A stretch of 64,000 bases of DNA from Fusobacterium massiliense (GCF_900095705.1 NZ_LT608327.1:372001-436000); one strand, 5' to 3'. Shown: positions 34,313 to 43,796, numbered from the stretch's first letter. The notes: a model not told the origin generated them from the sequence alone. Program-made: numbers and translations.

Positions 34313-35383
34313 ATGGAAATATTAAAAAAAGTATTAATTCCATTATTTTTTATATTAATTTTAGGAACTTATTCCTTTGCTAGAATAAGTCACAATCAAA
34401 AAAATATTTCAAAAGGAGAAGATATTTCAAAAATGGAAAATATAAAAGAAATATATTTAGCTGGGGGTTGCTTTTGGGGCGTTGAAGAGTATTTTTCTAG
34501 AATAGACGGTGTTGTGGATACTGTTTCTGGTTATGCAAACGGTTCTTTTGATAATCCAAGTTATGAAGATTTAGTTTACAGAAATTCTGGACATGCAGAA
34601 ACTGTTCAAGTAATTTATGATAGTTCTAAAATTTCTTTGGATACTATTCTAAGATATTATTTTAAAATCATTGACCCCACAAGTTTAAATAAACAAGGCA
34701 ATGATACAGGTGTTCAATATAGAACAGGAATATATTATGTTAATGATGAAGATAAAGAAATAGCTCAAATTCTTCTAAAAGAAGAACAAAAAAAATATTC
34801 TAAACCTATCGTTGTAGAATTAATAAAATTAAAAAGATTTGACAAAGCAGAAGAATACCATCAAGATTATTTAAAAAAGAATCCTAATGGTTACTGTCAT
34901 ATAAATTTAAATACAGCTAACGATGCATTAATAGATGAAAGCAAATATTCTAAATTAGAGGATAATGTATTGAAAGAAAAACTAAGTGATTTAGAATATC
35001 AAGTTACTCAAAATGCAGCAACTGAAAGAGCATACACTCACGAATACTATAATAAAGATGAAGATGGGATTTATGTTGATATTACCACAGGAGAACCTTT
35101 ATTCAGCTCAAAAGATAAATTTGACTCAGGTTGTGGTTGGCCAAGTTTTACAAAGCCTATTGCAACTGAAGTTATAAACTATAAGGAAGATCACTCATAC
35201 GGTATGGATAGAGTTGAAGTTAGGAGTAGAGTAGGTAAAGCTCACTTAGGTCATGTTTTTGAAGATGGACCTAAAGCAAAAGGTGGACTTAGATATTGTA
35301 TCAACGGTGCTTCTTTAAAATTTATTCCTTATGATGAAATGGAAAAAGAAGGGTATGGAGATTTAAAAAAATATGTCAAATAA
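34313..35383 (+). CDS. msrAB: Exported bifunctional methionine sulfoxide reductase MsrA-MsrB
   Basis: 356 aa. A signal/anchor segment spans residues 6-23 ([17 protein letters not shown]). MsrA begins at about 46, with catalytic C53 in [11 protein letters not shown]. MsrB occupies about 215-350, with SGCGWPSF (C274) and the catalytic C329 in RYCINGASL. MsrA reduces the S- and MsrB the R-epimer of methionine sulfoxide. No thioredoxin domain is fused, unlike the Neisseria PilB protein, so an outside electron donor is needed; CcdA directly upstream is the obvious route. Fused MsrAB is a known oxidative-stress enzyme in F. nucleatum (established knowledge). Confidence 0.95.
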   Translation: MEILKKVLIPLFFILILGTYSFARISHNQKNISKGEDISKMENIKEIYLAGGCFWGVEEYFSRIDGVVDTVSGYANGSFDNPSYEDLVYRNSGHAETVQVIYDSSKISLDTILRYYFKIIDPTSLNKQGNDTGVQYRTGIYYVNDEDKEIAQILLKEEQKKYSKPIVVELIKLKRFDKAEEYHQDYLKKNPNGYCHINLNTANDALIDESKYSKLEDNVLKEKLSDLEYQVTQNAATERAYTHEYYNKDEDGIYVDITTGEPLFSSKDKFDSGCGWPSFTKPIATEVINYKEDHSYGMDRVEVRSRVGKAHLGHVFEDGPKAKGGLRYCINGASLKFIPYDEMEKEGYGDLKKYVK

Positions 35384-35395
35384 CCAAATAATAAT

Positions 35396-35424
35396 TTGAT
35401 AATTTATAGTAGTAGTGCTATAAT
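35396..35424 (+). promoter_or_regulatory. Promoter of asnA
   Basis: TTGATA at 35396-35401, a 17-base spacer, and TATAAT at 35419-35424 preceded by TGC (extended -10). It lies just after the msrAB stop, so asnA is transcribed separately. Confidence 0.75.
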
Positions 35425-35458
35425 ATTCCCTATAATAAAAAAATTAGGAGGTTATAAT

Positions 35459-36442
35459 ATGTCATATACATCTAGTTTAGATATATTAGAAACAGAGATT
35501 GCTATAAAAAAAGTTAAAGACTTTTTTGAAAGTCATCTATCAAAAGAATTAGACTTATTAAGAGTTTCAGCTCCATTATTCGTTATTCCAGAATCAGGAC
35601 TTAATGATAATTTAAATGGAACAGAAAGACCTGTATCATTTGATACAAAGAGTGGAGAAAGAGTAGAGATTGTACATTCTTTAGCAAAATGGAAAAGAAT
35701 GGCTTTATATAGATATAATATTGAAAATCACAAAGGTATTTATACAGATATGAATGCTATAAGAAGAGATGAAGATACAGATTTCATACATTCATACTAT
35801 GTTGACCAATGGGATTGGGAAAAAATTATTGCTAAAGAAGATAGAAATGAAGAATATTTAAAAGAAACTGTAAGAAGAATATTTTCTGTATTTAAGAAAA
35901 CAGAAGACTATATAATTAGTGAATATCCTCAACTTAGTAGAAAATTACCTGAAGAAATAACTTTCATTACTACTCAAGAATTGGAAGATAAATACCCAAA
36001 TCTAACTCCAAAAAATAGAGAACATGCAGCAGCAAAAGAGTTTGGTGCAATATTCCTAATGAAAATTGGAAACAAACTTAACTCAGGTGAAAAGCATGAT
36101 GGTAGAGCTCCTGATTACGACGATTGGGATTTAAACGGAGATATTATCTTTAATTATCCACTTCTTGGTATAGGATTAGAATTATCTTCAATGGGAATTA
36201 GAGTTGATGAAAATTCACTTGAAGAACAATTAAAAAAATCTAATTGTGAAGATAGAAGAACTTTACCTTATCATCAAATGATACTTAATAAAGTTTTACC
36301 TTACACTATTGGTGGAGGTATTGGACAATCTCGTATTTGTATGTTTTTCTTGGATAAATTACATATAGGAGAAGTTCAAGCTTCAATTTGGTCTCAAGAA
36401 GTTCACGAAATTTGTAGACAAATGAATATAAAATTATTATAA
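35459..36442 (+). CDS. asnA: Aspartate-ammonia ligase (ammonia-dependent asparagine synthetase)
   Basis: 327 aa from ATG at 35459, which has AGGAGG 6 bases ahead; a longer open frame runs upstream through the promoter and is not used. The enzyme resembles class II aminoacyl-tRNA synthetases and makes Asn from Asp, ATP and free NH3. Motifs include [43 protein letters not shown] and [16 protein letters not shown]. Use of ammonia rather than glutamine fits an amino-acid-fermenting organism rich in ammonia. Single-gene unit, convergent with uvrB across hairpin copy 6. Confidence 0.97.
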   Translation: MSYTSSLDILETEIAIKKVKDFFESHLSKELDLLRVSAPLFVIPESGLNDNLNGTERPVSFDTKSGERVEIVHSLAKWKRMALYRYNIENHKGIYTDMNAIRRDEDTDFIHSYYVDQWDWEKIIAKEDRNEEYLKETVRRIFSVFKKTEDYIISEYPQLSRKLPEEITFITTQELEDKYPNLTPKNREHAAAKEFGAIFLMKIGNKLNSGEKHDGRAPDYDDWDLNGDIIFNYPLLGIGLELSSMGIRVDENSLEEQLKKSNCEDRRTLPYHQMILNKVLPYTIGGGIGQSRICMFFLDKLHIGEVQASIWSQEVHEICRQMNIKLL

Positions 36443-36445
36443 AAA

Positions 36446-36558
36446 TTAAATAAAGTCTCTTGACAGTCGTATGAGTTCTGTGAGCTGAATAAACACAGGC
36501 TCTTCGAACTAATACGGACGTCAGAGACTAATAATTAATTTAAATTTTTACTTTCCTA
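36446..36558 (-). repeat. Dispersed intergenic hairpin element, copy 6 (forward on minus strand)
   Basis: Hairpin 36454-36529: on the plus strand AGTCTCTTGACAGTCGTATG ... AATACGGACGTCAGAGACT. The box appears on its right as CTTTCCTATAG (36550-36560). It sits between the convergent asnA and uvrB genes, the only candidate terminator there. Confidence 0.85.
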
Positions 36559-36583
36559 TAGAAAAATACTTTATCTAATCCTA

Positions 36584-38575
36584 TTAAAAATCTAGTAATA
36601 ATTCTTTCAATTTTAACATTTCATCTCTAACTTTTATAGCTTCTTCAAAATTTAGTTCTTCAACTAATTTTTTTATTTTCTTTTCCATTTTTTGTATTTC
36701 TTTTTCAATATCAGATTTATTTTTAAAAACTTTTTTTGTTTCACTAAATTTTTTCTCTTCTATCCCATAATCTAAATTAACTAAATCTTCAGATATTTCT
36801 TTAACTATACTTTTAGGATCAATGTTATTATAACTGTTGTATTCATTCTGAATTTTTCTTCTTCTTTCTGTTTCAATAATAGCTTCTTTCATAGAGTCAG
36901 TCATAATATCTGCATATAAAATAACCCTCCCTTCAACATTTCTTGCTGCTCTACCAATAGTTTGAACCAATGATCTTCTACTTCTTAAGAATCCTTCTTT
37001 GTCAGCTTCAAGTATTGCAACTAAAGAAACTTCAGGTATATCTAAACCTTCTCTTAGCAAGTTAATTCCAATGATGACATCTATATCTCCTTTTCTTAAC
37101 TCTCTAATAATTTCAATTCTCTCTAAAGTGTCAATATCAGAATGCATATATTTTACTTTGACACCTAATTCTATGTAATAATCTGTCAATTCTTCTGCTA
37201 ATTTTTTTGTTAAAGTTGTAACTAAGATTCTTTCTTTTCTAAGAACTCTTTTTCTAATTTCTTCAAGTAAATCATCAACTTGATTTCTAGTTTCTCTAAT
37301 TTCAATTTCAGGATCTATTATTCCAGTTGGTCTAATTAATTGTTCTGAAATATTATCTCCCGAAACTTCTATTTCAAAATCACCAGGTGTAGCAGAAATA
37401 AATACTGTCTGATGAGATTTTTCCCTAAATTCATCAAATCTAAGAGGTCTATTATCCAATGCAGACTTTAGCCTAAATCCATTTTCAACCAATGATTCTT
37501 TTCTTGCTCTATCACCGTTATACATTCCTCTAACTTGAGGAACAGTTATATGTGATTCATCTATAAATATAATAAAATCATCTGGAAAATAATCAAATAA
37601 TGTATCTGGTGTTTCACCAGGGGCTTTTCCAGACAAGTATCTTGAATAATTTTCTATACCCTTACAGTAACCTATTTCTGTTATCATTTCAATGTCATAA
37701 TCTGTTCTTTGCTTTAATCTTTGTGCCTCCAAAAGCTTTTTATCATCTTCAAATTTTTTAACTTCAATTTTCAAATCAGTTTTTATTTCTTCTATTATTT
37801 TATCTTTATTATCATCATCAGTTAAATATTGTGTTGCTGGATAAATAACAATTCTCTCAAGATTTTTTTTAACCTTTTGACCTGTTAAAGTATTAATTTC
37901 AGAAATTTCTTCTATTTCATCTCCCCAATATTCAATTCTAAAAGCATTGTTCATATAGCTTGGATAAATATCAACAACATCTCCTTTTATCCTAAAAGTT
38001 CCTCTTTCAAAAGCAATATCGTTTCTATTGTATCTTAAAGAAATTAATTTCTCTATCAATTCTTTTCTTAATATACCAGTTTTTTTATCAATAGGAATAG
38101 TCTTTTTTCTATAAGTAACAGGAGAACCTAAACCGTAAATTGAAGATACAGAAGCGACTATAATAACATCATTTCTATGAATTAAAGCAGCTGTCGCTGC
38201 ATTACGAAGTTTATCTATTTCATCGTTTACGGAAGAATCTTTTTCTATATATGTATCTGTAGTTTTTATATAAGCTTCTGGTTGATAATAGTCATAGTAT
38301 GAAACAAAATATTCAACTGCATTATTTGGAAAAAATTTTTTATATTCAGAATAAAGTTGTGCAGCTAAAGTTTTATTAGGAGCAATAATTAAAGCAGGTC
38401 TTTGTACTTTCTCAATAACATTCGCAATAGTAAATGTTTTCCCAGAGCCTGTAACACCAAGTAAAACTTGATCTTTTACTCCATTATTTATATTTTTTAC
38501 AATACTTTCTATGGCAGTAGGTTGATCTCCCATAGGTCTATATTCAGAATGTATTTTAAATAAATTTTTATTCAT
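36584..38575 (-). CDS. uvrB: Excinuclease ABC subunit B
   Basis: 663-aa nucleotide excision repair helicase-like protein that loads onto damage with UvrA and recruits UvrC. Visible are Walker [14 protein letters not shown] (about 39-46), the beta-hairpin region [22 protein letters not shown] (motif II), [31 protein letters not shown] and [11 protein letters not shown]-terminal UVR domain (about 625-660, [18 protein letters not shown]) contacts UvrC. AGGAAAGG precedes the ATG. Complete and normal. Confidence 0.97.
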   Translation of the reverse strand: MNKNLFKIHSEYRPMGDQPTAIESIVKNINNGVKDQVLLGVTGSGKTFTIANVIEKVQRPALIIAPNKTLAAQLYSEYKKFFPNNAVEYFVSYYDYYQPEAYIKTTDTYIEKDSSVNDEIDKLRNAATAALIHRNDVIIVASVSSIYGLGSPVTYRKKTIPIDKKTGILRKELIEKLISLRYNRNDIAFERGTFRIKGDVVDIYPSYMNNAFRIEYWGDEIEEISEINTLTGQKVKKNLERIVIYPATQYLTDDDNKDKIIEEIKTDLKIEVKKFEDDKKLLEAQRLKQRTDYDIEMITEIGYCKGIENYSRYLSGKAPGETPDTLFDYFPDDFIIFIDESHITVPQVRGMYNGDRARKESLVENGFRLKSALDNRPLRFDEFREKSHQTVFISATPGDFEIEVSGDNISEQLIRPTGIIDPEIEIRETRNQVDDLLEEIRKRVLRKERILVTTLTKKLAEELTDYYIELGVKVKYMHSDIDTLERIEIIRELRKGDIDVIIGINLLREGLDIPEVSLVAILEADKEGFLRSRRSLVQTIGRAARNVEGRVILYADIMTDSMKEAIIETERRRKIQNEYNSYNNIDPKSIVKEISEDLVNLDYGIEEKKFSETKKVFKNKSDIEKEIQKMEKKIKKLVEELNFEEAIKVRDEMLKLKELLLDF

Positions 38576-38645
38576 AAACCTTTCCTTTTTAATATTTAAT
38601 CTGAACCTCTTATGAATAAAGTTTCGAGTGTTCTAGTATAATTTA

Positions 38646-38761
38646 TAAATAAAGTCTCTAACGTCCGTATTAGTTTGAAGAGCCTGTATTCATAGAGCTC
38701 GTAGAACTCATACGGCTGTCAAGAGACTAATTTTAATATTTGATTTTATATTTTCCTATAG
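38646..38761 (-). repeat. Dispersed intergenic hairpin element, copy 7 (core inverted relative to flanks)
   Basis: Hairpin 38653-38728. The flanks are in minus-strand orientation (TAAATAAAGTCTCT on the left; AGAGACTAATTTTA and TTTTCCTATAG on the right). The core reads AACGTCCGTATTAGTTTGAA ... CATACGGCTGTCA, the opposite orientation to that seen with these flanks elsewhere. Lies upstream of uvrB. Confidence 0.85.
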
Positions 38762-38770
38762 AAAAATAAA

Positions 38771-38832
38771 AATCCCTAACGTCCGTATTAGTTCATAAGC
38801 CTATGTTTAACTCATACAGCTGTTAAGAGATT
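38771..38832. repeat. Shortened copy of the dispersed hairpin element
   Basis: AATCCCTAACGTCCGTATTA ... CTCATACAGCTGTTAAGAGATT. Outer arms are kept, but the inner GAGCTCGTAGAA part is deleted. It lies 40 bases to the right of copy 7 and ends 18 bases before the DJ-1 stop, so it may terminate that gene. Confidence 0.7.
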
Positions 38833-38849
38833 CTTAATTGACTATGATG

Positions 38850-39398
38850 TTATATAATTTCCATTCCTTTTTTTACAGCTTCAATTTTTTCTTTATTAAA
38901 AAATTGTTCAGCTATTTTAAAAGAAAAATCTAAAGATTTTCCAGCACCAATAGCTGTAATAATCTTATTATCTACAAATACAGATGTTCCAATATAAACA
39001 TAATTTTCAGTAAAGTCATCTTTAGTTGAAGTATGAGCAGTTAATTTTGTCCCGTATGCTAACTTATTAAATGGAAATATAGTTGGCCCTCCACAAATAG
39101 AAGCAATATACTTATTGTTACTCAAATAATATTTTACAATATCAACAACTTTTTGATTTTCTCTTAAATTAATATAACCAGGATATCCACCTGGAATAAT
39201 TATTAAATCAGCAGTTTGATATTGTAAGTCATCTATCATAATATCAGCTTTGACTATATTTTTTTGTGAACTAGCCACAAATAAATCTTTTTCAGTAGAA
39301 ACAGTTATAACTTCTCCTCCACATCTTTTTAAAACATCGACAGGAGTAAAAGCTTCTAACATTTCAAACCCATTCGCTAAAAAAACATAAGTCTTCAT
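38850..39398 (-). CDS. DJ-1/PfpI family protein
   Basis: 182-aa class I glutamine-amidotransferase-like fold. The nucleophile elbow is ASICGGPTIF with C102, and the partner Glu is in LANGFEMLEAF (E12), the DJ-1/YajL/ThiJ arrangement. Family members act as glyoxalase/deglycase-like or chaperone proteins in redox stress, and the precise reaction is disputed. It lies 30 bases downstream of the 82-aa protein and shares its promoter. Cytoplasmic; no signal peptide. Confidence 0.88.
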   Translation of the reverse strand: MKTYVFLANGFEMLEAFTPVDVLKRCGGEVITVSTEKDLFVASSQKNIVKADIMIDDLQYQTADLIIIPGGYPGYINLRENQKVVDIVKYYLSNNKYIASICGGPTIFPFNKLAYGTKLTAHTSTKDDFTENYVYIGTSVFVDNKIITAIGAGKSLDFSFKIAEQFFNKEKIEAVKKGMEII

Positions 39399-39428
39399 AA
39401 AAGCCTCCTAAAAGTTTTTAATTTCTTA

Positions 39429-39677
39429 TTACTTTCTTTCAATTTTTCCATTATCTATTAATGAAATAATATATTGATGAGCATCAACAATGGCATTGCA
39501 ATAAGCAGATTTTACTTCCCCTTCATGAAAAGAATTTAAAAGTATTTGTTGTTGCTCAGATAAATTAATTTTTAATTGTTCAATACTAATTTCTCCATTT
39601 AGATATTCAGCTTTTAAGGCATCAAACATATCACTAAAAGTTTCATCATATAATTCTTCAGCCCAGTTTTCTAACAT
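39429..39677 (-). CDS. Small hypothetical protein, 82 aa
   Basis: Starts at ATG 39677 (MLENWAEELYDETFSDMFD), with GGAG 8 bases upstream; an in-frame GTG three codons earlier is less likely. The product is acidic and predicted all-helical, with a single Cys (SAYCNAIVDAHQYI). There is no signal peptide or membrane span. I do not recognise the family. It has a near-consensus promoter and is first in a two-gene operon with the DJ-1 protein, which hints at a stress-related role, but that is inference from position only. Confidence 0.75.
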   Translation of the reverse strand: MLENWAEELYDETFSDMFDALKAEYLNGEISIEQLKINLSEQQQILLNSFHEGEVKSAYCNAIVDAHQYIISLIDNGKIERK

Positions 39678-39738
39678 ATTTATCACTCCATTTCTTTGTA
39701 TTTTTCCTTAATTAATTATCTATGTTTGTATATTTTAG

Positions 39739-39767
39739 ATAATATCATTCATTACTAATAATGTCAA
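39739..39767 (-). promoter_or_regulatory. Strong promoter of the 82-aa protein/DJ-1 operon
   Basis: Minus strand: consensus TTGACA (plus 39762-39767), an exactly 17-base spacer, and TATTAT (plus 39739-39744), with TG at the extended position. One of the best matches to the sigma-70 consensus in the window. Confidence 0.8.
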
Positions 39768-39799
39768 CTTTATTTGAAATAGATTATATTTTTTAATTA

Positions 39800-39913
39800 T
39801 AAGGAAAGTATAAAATTAAATAACAAAAACTAGTATTTGATACCCGTATTAGTCAGAAGAACCTCTATTCATTGAGTTTGTAAGACTCATACTGCTGTCA
39901 AAAAACTTTATTT
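39800..39913 (+). repeat. Dispersed intergenic hairpin element, copy 8 (forward, diverged)
   Basis: Box ATAAGGAAAGTATAAAATTA at 39799-39818, hairpin 39830-39908 (arms CTAGTATTTGA / TCAAAAAACTT; core CCCGTATTAGTCAGAAGAAC / GAGTTTGTAAGACTCATACT), then TATTTAAT. Many positions differ from the consensus, but the overall layout is kept. It fills the gap of about 360 bases between the minus-strand genes at 39677 and 40048 together with the terminator at 39943. Confidence 0.75.
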
Positions 39914-39942
39914 AATAAAAAATAATTTTCTTGAAGGATAAT

Positions 39943-39983
39943 AGAAAAAAGAATTTTTAAGTTTTCATTCTTAAAAATTCTTT
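39943..39983 (-). terminator. Terminator after the cyclophilin lipoprotein gene
   Basis: 14-bp perfect stem AAAGAATTTTTAAG / CTTAAAAATTCTTT with an 8-base loop. On the minus strand it is followed by TTTTCTAT, so it ends the potABC-cyclophilin transcript. Confidence 0.75.
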
Positions 39984-40047
39984 AATTCTCTTAATTATAA
40001 TAAATTACAATCTAAACTTTCTCATTAACACTATTCTGATAAATCTT

Positions 40048-40872
40048 CTATTTACTTATAACTGATTCTCTTGGAGTATAGTTTCCTGCTTTATTAAATA
40101 TTTCTCTTATCAGTTTTGTTGTTGGATATTCAAAATTGCTTTCATCTTTTTCTTCAGTTTTAGTATAAATCTTTTCTAATTCTTTTTTATATTCCTCTAC
40201 TTCTTTACTACTTGCTTCTTGTACTGGATATTTTTTTAAATTTGGATATTGTACATCAAGTATAGAGTTCCATTCATCAATTTGTTCTTTGAAAAGTGAT
40301 AAAAACTTATCTGCATTTTCAGAGAATTTTATTTCTTTTACTACATCTCCTCTTTCTAATTTTCTAAGTTTTAAATAATCAGCTTCTGATCTAACTTCTC
40401 CAAAGATTGTATGTAATCCATTTAACATATCAGCTGGAGAATATGTGAAAAAGAATTGAGAACCTCCTGTATTAGGTCCTGCTGTAGCCATAGCTAACAT
40501 TCCATGTTGATAGAAATCTAACCAACCAACAATTTCATCAGGTATTGTATACCCAGGTCCTCCTGTTCCTGTTTCAGTAGGATCTCCTCCTTGTATAATA
40601 AAATTATCAACATAACGGAAAAATTTTGTATTATCATAATATCCTCTTTTTCCTAAGTTTATAAAGTTCGCAACAGTATATGGTGCAGCATCTGGATATA
40701 AGAAGAAACTTATCTCTCCTTGAGTAGTTACAAATGTTGCTTTGATATTATTGTAATGATGTGGATCTTTAAAAATTTCTTTTGCAGATTTAACAGAACT
40801 TTTCACTGAAGCACAACTTACAAAAATAGCAAATAAGCTCAAAGTTATAAATATTTTAAATAATTTTTTCAT
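40048..40872 (-). CDS. Cyclophilin-type peptidyl-prolyl cis-trans isomerase, lipoprotein
   Basis: 274 aa. The signal peptide MKKLFKIFITLSLFAIFVSC ends in a lipobox (V-S-C), so C20 is lipidated and the protein is tethered to a membrane, probably facing the periplasm. The cyclophilin core runs from about 48 to 195 (VTTQGEISFFLYPDAAPYTV, NFIIQGGDPTETGTGGPGY, GSQFFFTYS, LHTIFGEV). A charged C-terminal tail of about 75 residues follows. It starts 50 bases after potC, with AGGAGG, and may be read from the pot operon. A folding role for exported proteins is inferred. Confidence 0.9.
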   Translation of the reverse strand: MKKLFKIFITLSLFAIFVSCASVKSSVKSAKEIFKDPHHYNNIKATFVTTQGEISFFLYPDAAPYTVANFINLGKRGYYDNTKFFRYVDNFIIQGGDPTETGTGGPGYTIPDEIVGWLDFYQHGMLAMATAGPNTGGSQFFFTYSPADMLNGLHTIFGEVRSEADYLKLRKLERGDVVKEIKFSENADKFLSLFKEQIDEWNSILDVQYPNLKKYPVQEASSKEVEEYKKELEKIYTKTEEKDESNFEYPTTKLIREIFNKAGNYTPRESVISK

Positions 40873-40922
40873 TAAAACCTCCTAAATAACTCTTATTTTT
40901 TCTTTCTTATAAATAAAGTCTT

Positions 40923-41717
40923 TTATTGTAAGAAATTTTTTTGTAATTTTTTTGTAGACAATGTTAAAAGTATTGAAATACCTATTAACAAAACTGATAA
41001 GGCATTTATTACTGGTGATACTCCCAATCTTATCATTGAGTATATTCTCAATGGTAAAGTCGAAGACCCTGGTCCTGATACGAAGAAAGTAATAACAAAA
41101 TCATCAAATGATAATGTTAATGCCATTAAGAATGCCGATATAATAGCAGGTAAAAGTAAAGGGATTATTACCTTTGTCAATGTTTGCTTATTAGTAGCAC
41201 CTAAATCATGGGCAGCTTCAACAACAGAATAATCAAATTCTTCTAATCTCGATAGAATTATAAATAAAACATAGGGTATGTTAAATGTTGTGTGAGCTAT
41301 AAATATTGTTGTTATTCCTAACTTAAATTTTACTGTTGCAAACATTATTAAAAGAGATACTCCAATAATAATATCCGGAACCACTAAAGGTAATATACTT
41401 AAATTTTTCAATAACTTTTTTCCTTTAAAATCATACCACTTCAATGCTATTGCTCCAAAAGTTCCAATAATAGTTGAAGTCACTGAAGACATTAAAGCAA
41501 TTATTATACTATAATAAAAAGCTTTCCATATATTGTCAGAATACTGAAATAATTCTTTATACCATCTCAAAGAAAAGCCATTCCATATCATTCCTTTCCC
41601 ATCATTAAAAGAATAAATTGTAAGTACAATAAGTGGTAAATAAAAAAATATCATTGATAATACAAAAATTACAAAAGATGTTTTTCTTTTATCTAATCTA
41701 TTAGACACTTTTTTCAC
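40923..41717 (-). CDS. potC: Spermidine/putrescine ABC transporter permease PotC
   Basis: 264 aa with six spans and a MetI-type permease loop (EAAHDLGATNKQTLTKVIIPLLLPAIISA-like; EAA motif intact). It begins with GTG (KKVSNRLDKRK follows) and overlaps potB by 17 bases; the ribosome site is weak, so coupling to potB translation is likely. It forms the PotBC channel, energised by PotA, that imports polyamines from the periplasm. Confidence 0.9.
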   Translation of the reverse strand: MKKVSNRLDKRKTSFVIFVLSMIFFYLPLIVLTIYSFNDGKGMIWNGFSLRWYKELFQYSDNIWKAFYYSIIIALMSSVTSTIIGTFGAIALKWYDFKGKKLLKNLSILPLVVPDIIIGVSLLIMFATVKFKLGITTIFIAHTTFNIPYVLFIILSRLEEFDYSVVEAAHDLGATNKQTLTKVIIPLLLPAIISAFLMALTLSFDDFVITFFVSGPGSSTLPLRIYSMIRLGVSPVINALSVLLIGISILLTLSTKKLQKNFLQ

Positions 41718-42555
41718 CTACTTTGTTATATTTTTCTTCATATTTTGAAAAAATCCATACTACTATACTAGTTAAAACTATCAAGGCACCAGAAATAGTC
41801 GATGCTAAAGGCCAGTTTCTTGTAACAGTTAAATGTTGTGCTATAACATTTCCAAGCATTAAAGAATTTGTACCACCAACTAACTTAGGAACAGCATACG
41901 AACCTAAAGCAGGTATTAAGGTAAAAATAATTGAAGTTACTATCCCTGGTTTAATACTAGGAATAAATACTTTTCTAAATGCTTGAAATTTTGTTGCTCC
42001 TAAATCTCTAGCTGCATCTAGTAATGAAAAATCAAATTTTTCAACAACTGCATATAGAGGCAATATAGCAAAAGGTAAGCTAGTATAAACAGAAATAATT
42101 ACAACAGCCGGAATATTATATAGCATTTTTATTGGCTCATCTATTATATGAAATTTCATTAGAAAATAGTTTATAAAACCATTATTTCCTAAAAGAGCTA
42201 TCCAAGAATAAATTCTAACTAAAAAGTTTGTCCAAAATGGTATAATTATCAAAAATAGTAGTTCTTGTTTATGCTTTGACCTAGCAATATAGTAAGATAT
42301 TGGTATAGCCAATAAAACTGTAAAAATAGTTATTAAGATAGAGATATAAATTGTATTTAACAATATTTGAATAAAAACCTTATCCAAAAATATATTAAAA
42401 GTTTCAAATGATAATTTAAACTCTACTCCACCATAAGTTCCTCTTTTAAAAAAGGAATACGATAATATAATTAAAATAGGTATTAGAAAAAACAGAATAA
42501 GCCAAATATTTATTGGCAAAGAATATCCCAAACCTAATTTGCTATTTTTTTTCAC
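41701..42555 (-). CDS. potB: Spermidine/putrescine ABC transporter permease PotB
   Basis: 284-aa permease with six spans and the EAA-like loop DAARDLGATKFQAFRKVFIPS. Start is GTG at 42553-42555 behind a good GGAGGTGG, overlapping potA by 14 bases. The N-terminus (GYSLPINIWLILFFLIPILIIL) is a membrane span without a cleavable signal. It pairs with PotC. The substrate-binding protein PotD is not in the window. Confidence 0.9.
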   Translation of the reverse strand: MKKNSKLGLGYSLPINIWLILFFLIPILIILSYSFFKRGTYGGVEFKLSFETFNIFLDKVFIQILLNTIYISILITIFTVLLAIPISYYIARSKHKQELLFLIIIPFWTNFLVRIYSWIALLGNNGFINYFLMKFHIIDEPIKMLYNIPAVVIISVYTSLPFAILPLYAVVEKFDFSLLDAARDLGATKFQAFRKVFIPSIKPGIVTSIIFTLIPALGSYAVPKLVGGTNSLMLGNVIAQHLTVTRNWPLASTISGALIVLTSIVVWIFSKYEEKYNKVGEKSV

Positions 42556-43672
42556 TTTCCACCTCCACTAGATAGCCATCAAAAGCATCCCAAGTGATAT
42601 AGGCATCTTCGTCCCACCATATAGCTTTATCATCATTGTCATCGAAGAAGGCAGCATGTTGTAAAAATATTTTAAATTTTAAATCATTACTATCTTTCAA
42701 ATGTACATAATATTTACTTTGGAAACCGGAATATATATACTCATCTACATAAACTGCTAAACTGTTTATAGAATTTTTTGAGTTCTTTATTTCATTCTTT
42801 GATAATCTTATTTTTTCAGGTCTAAGAGATATAGTTACTTTATCTCCAAGTTGCACTTTTTTATCTTGTTCTATTATAATTTCTCCAATACCATCTACCT
42901 GAATTTTAGCTAATTCTTCATTTATAATTTCAGTTACTTTTCCTCCAAAGAAATTATTTTCTCCTAAAAAATCAGCTACGAATGTATCAGCCGGAGCTTC
43001 ATATACTTCTGCTGGTGTTCCTACTTGTAATATTTCTCCTTTATTCATAACAGCAATCCTATCTGAAATTGATAATGCTTCCTGTTGATCGTGAGTGATA
43101 AATATAAAAGTTATTCCAACTTCATCGTGAATTAAATCAAGTTCTATTAATAAATTTTGTCTTAATTTTGCATCAAGAGCTGATAAAGGTTCATCTAATA
43201 GTAGAACACCAGGCTTATTAATTAAAGCTCTTGCTATTGATATTCTTTGCTGTTGCCCTCCTGATAATTGAGTGATTTTTTTATTACTATGTTCCTCCAA
43301 ACCAACAAGTTTCAAATATTTCATTACTTCTTCTTTAATTACATTTTCTGAAACTTTTTTTAATCTTAAAGGAAAAGCTACATTCTCAAAAACATTTAAA
43401 TGTGGAAAAAGAGCATATTTTTGAAATATTGTATTAACATTTCTTAAATTTGGTGGTAAATCTATAATGTTTTCATTTCCAAGATAAATAGCTCCACTAT
43501 CTGGAGATATGAAACCAGCTATCATTCTTAAAAGTGTTGTCTTTCCACAACCTGATGGACCTATTATTGAAAAAAATTCTCCTTCTTCTATTTTCAAATT
43601 TATATTTTTTAAAATTTGTATTCCATCAAAACTTTTATTTACATTAACTATATTTATATCTTTTTTTTCCAA
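42542..43672 (-). CDS. potA: Spermidine/putrescine ABC transporter ATP-binding protein PotA
   Basis: 376 aa. The ABC ATPase has Walker A GPSGCGKTTLLR (about 38-47), the signature QLSGGQQQRISIARAL, Walker B VLLLDEPLSALD and ITHDQQEALSISD. The TOBE-type C-terminal regulatory domain spans about 240-376. The start is TTG at 43670-43672 (MEKKDINIVN); no ATG lies in frame near it. Of two upstream purine runs, GGAGG at a spacing of about 10 is the likely ribosome site. Promoter TTGAAA-N17-TAAAAT lies 38 bases upstream. Confidence 0.92.
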   Translation of the reverse strand: MEKKDINIVNVNKSFDGIQILKNINLKIEEGEFFSIIGPSGCGKTTLLRMIAGFISPDSGAIYLGNENIIDLPPNLRNVNTIFQKYALFPHLNVFENVAFPLRLKKVSENVIKEEVMKYLKLVGLEEHSNKKITQLSGGQQQRISIARALINKPGVLLLDEPLSALDAKLRQNLLIELDLIHDEVGITFIFITHDQQEALSISDRIAVMNKGEILQVGTPAEVYEAPADTFVADFLGENNFFGGKVTEIINEELAKIQVDGIGEIIIEQDKKVQLGDKVTISLRPEKIRLSKNEIKNSKNSINSLAVYVDEYIYSGFQSKYYVHLKDSNDLKFKIFLQHAAFFDDNDDKAIWWDEDAYITWDAFDGYLVEVESEKK

Positions 43673-43709
43673 CTCCTTTTAACCTCCATTTTATTCGAAT
43701 TTACTTATA

Positions 43710-43738
43710 ATTTTAACATTATTTTTTAATAATTTCAA
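43710..43738 (-). promoter_or_regulatory. Promoter of the potABC operon
   Basis: Minus strand: TTGAAA (plus 43733-43738), a 17-base spacer ending TG-T, and TAAAAT (plus 43710-43715). The -35 is right at the edge of a truncated hairpin element (43738-43790). Confidence 0.6.
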
Positions 43739-43790
43739 GATGTCAGAGACTAGCTTTCACTATTTAAATTTATACTTTCTTTATAAATAA
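43738..43790 (-). repeat. Truncated dispersed hairpin element (right arm and box only)
   Basis: AGATGTCAGAGACTAGC followed by TTTATACTTTCTTTATAAA equals the right arm plus box of the minus-oriented copies. The left two thirds of the hairpin are missing; only copy 10, a few bases away, is complete. Confidence 0.65.
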
Positions 43791-43796
43791 ATAAAA

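Noticed and set aside
35396-35458. N-terminal extension of AsnA by 21 residues.
   Set aside because: The extension is encoded by the promoter region (TTGATA-N17-TATAAT) and the ATG at 35459 has a perfect AGGAGG.
38646-38832. Closely spaced repeats looked at first like a CRISPR-type array.
   Set aside because: There are only one or two copies per site, the units are long hairpins with irregular spacing and no unique spacers, and no cas gene is present.
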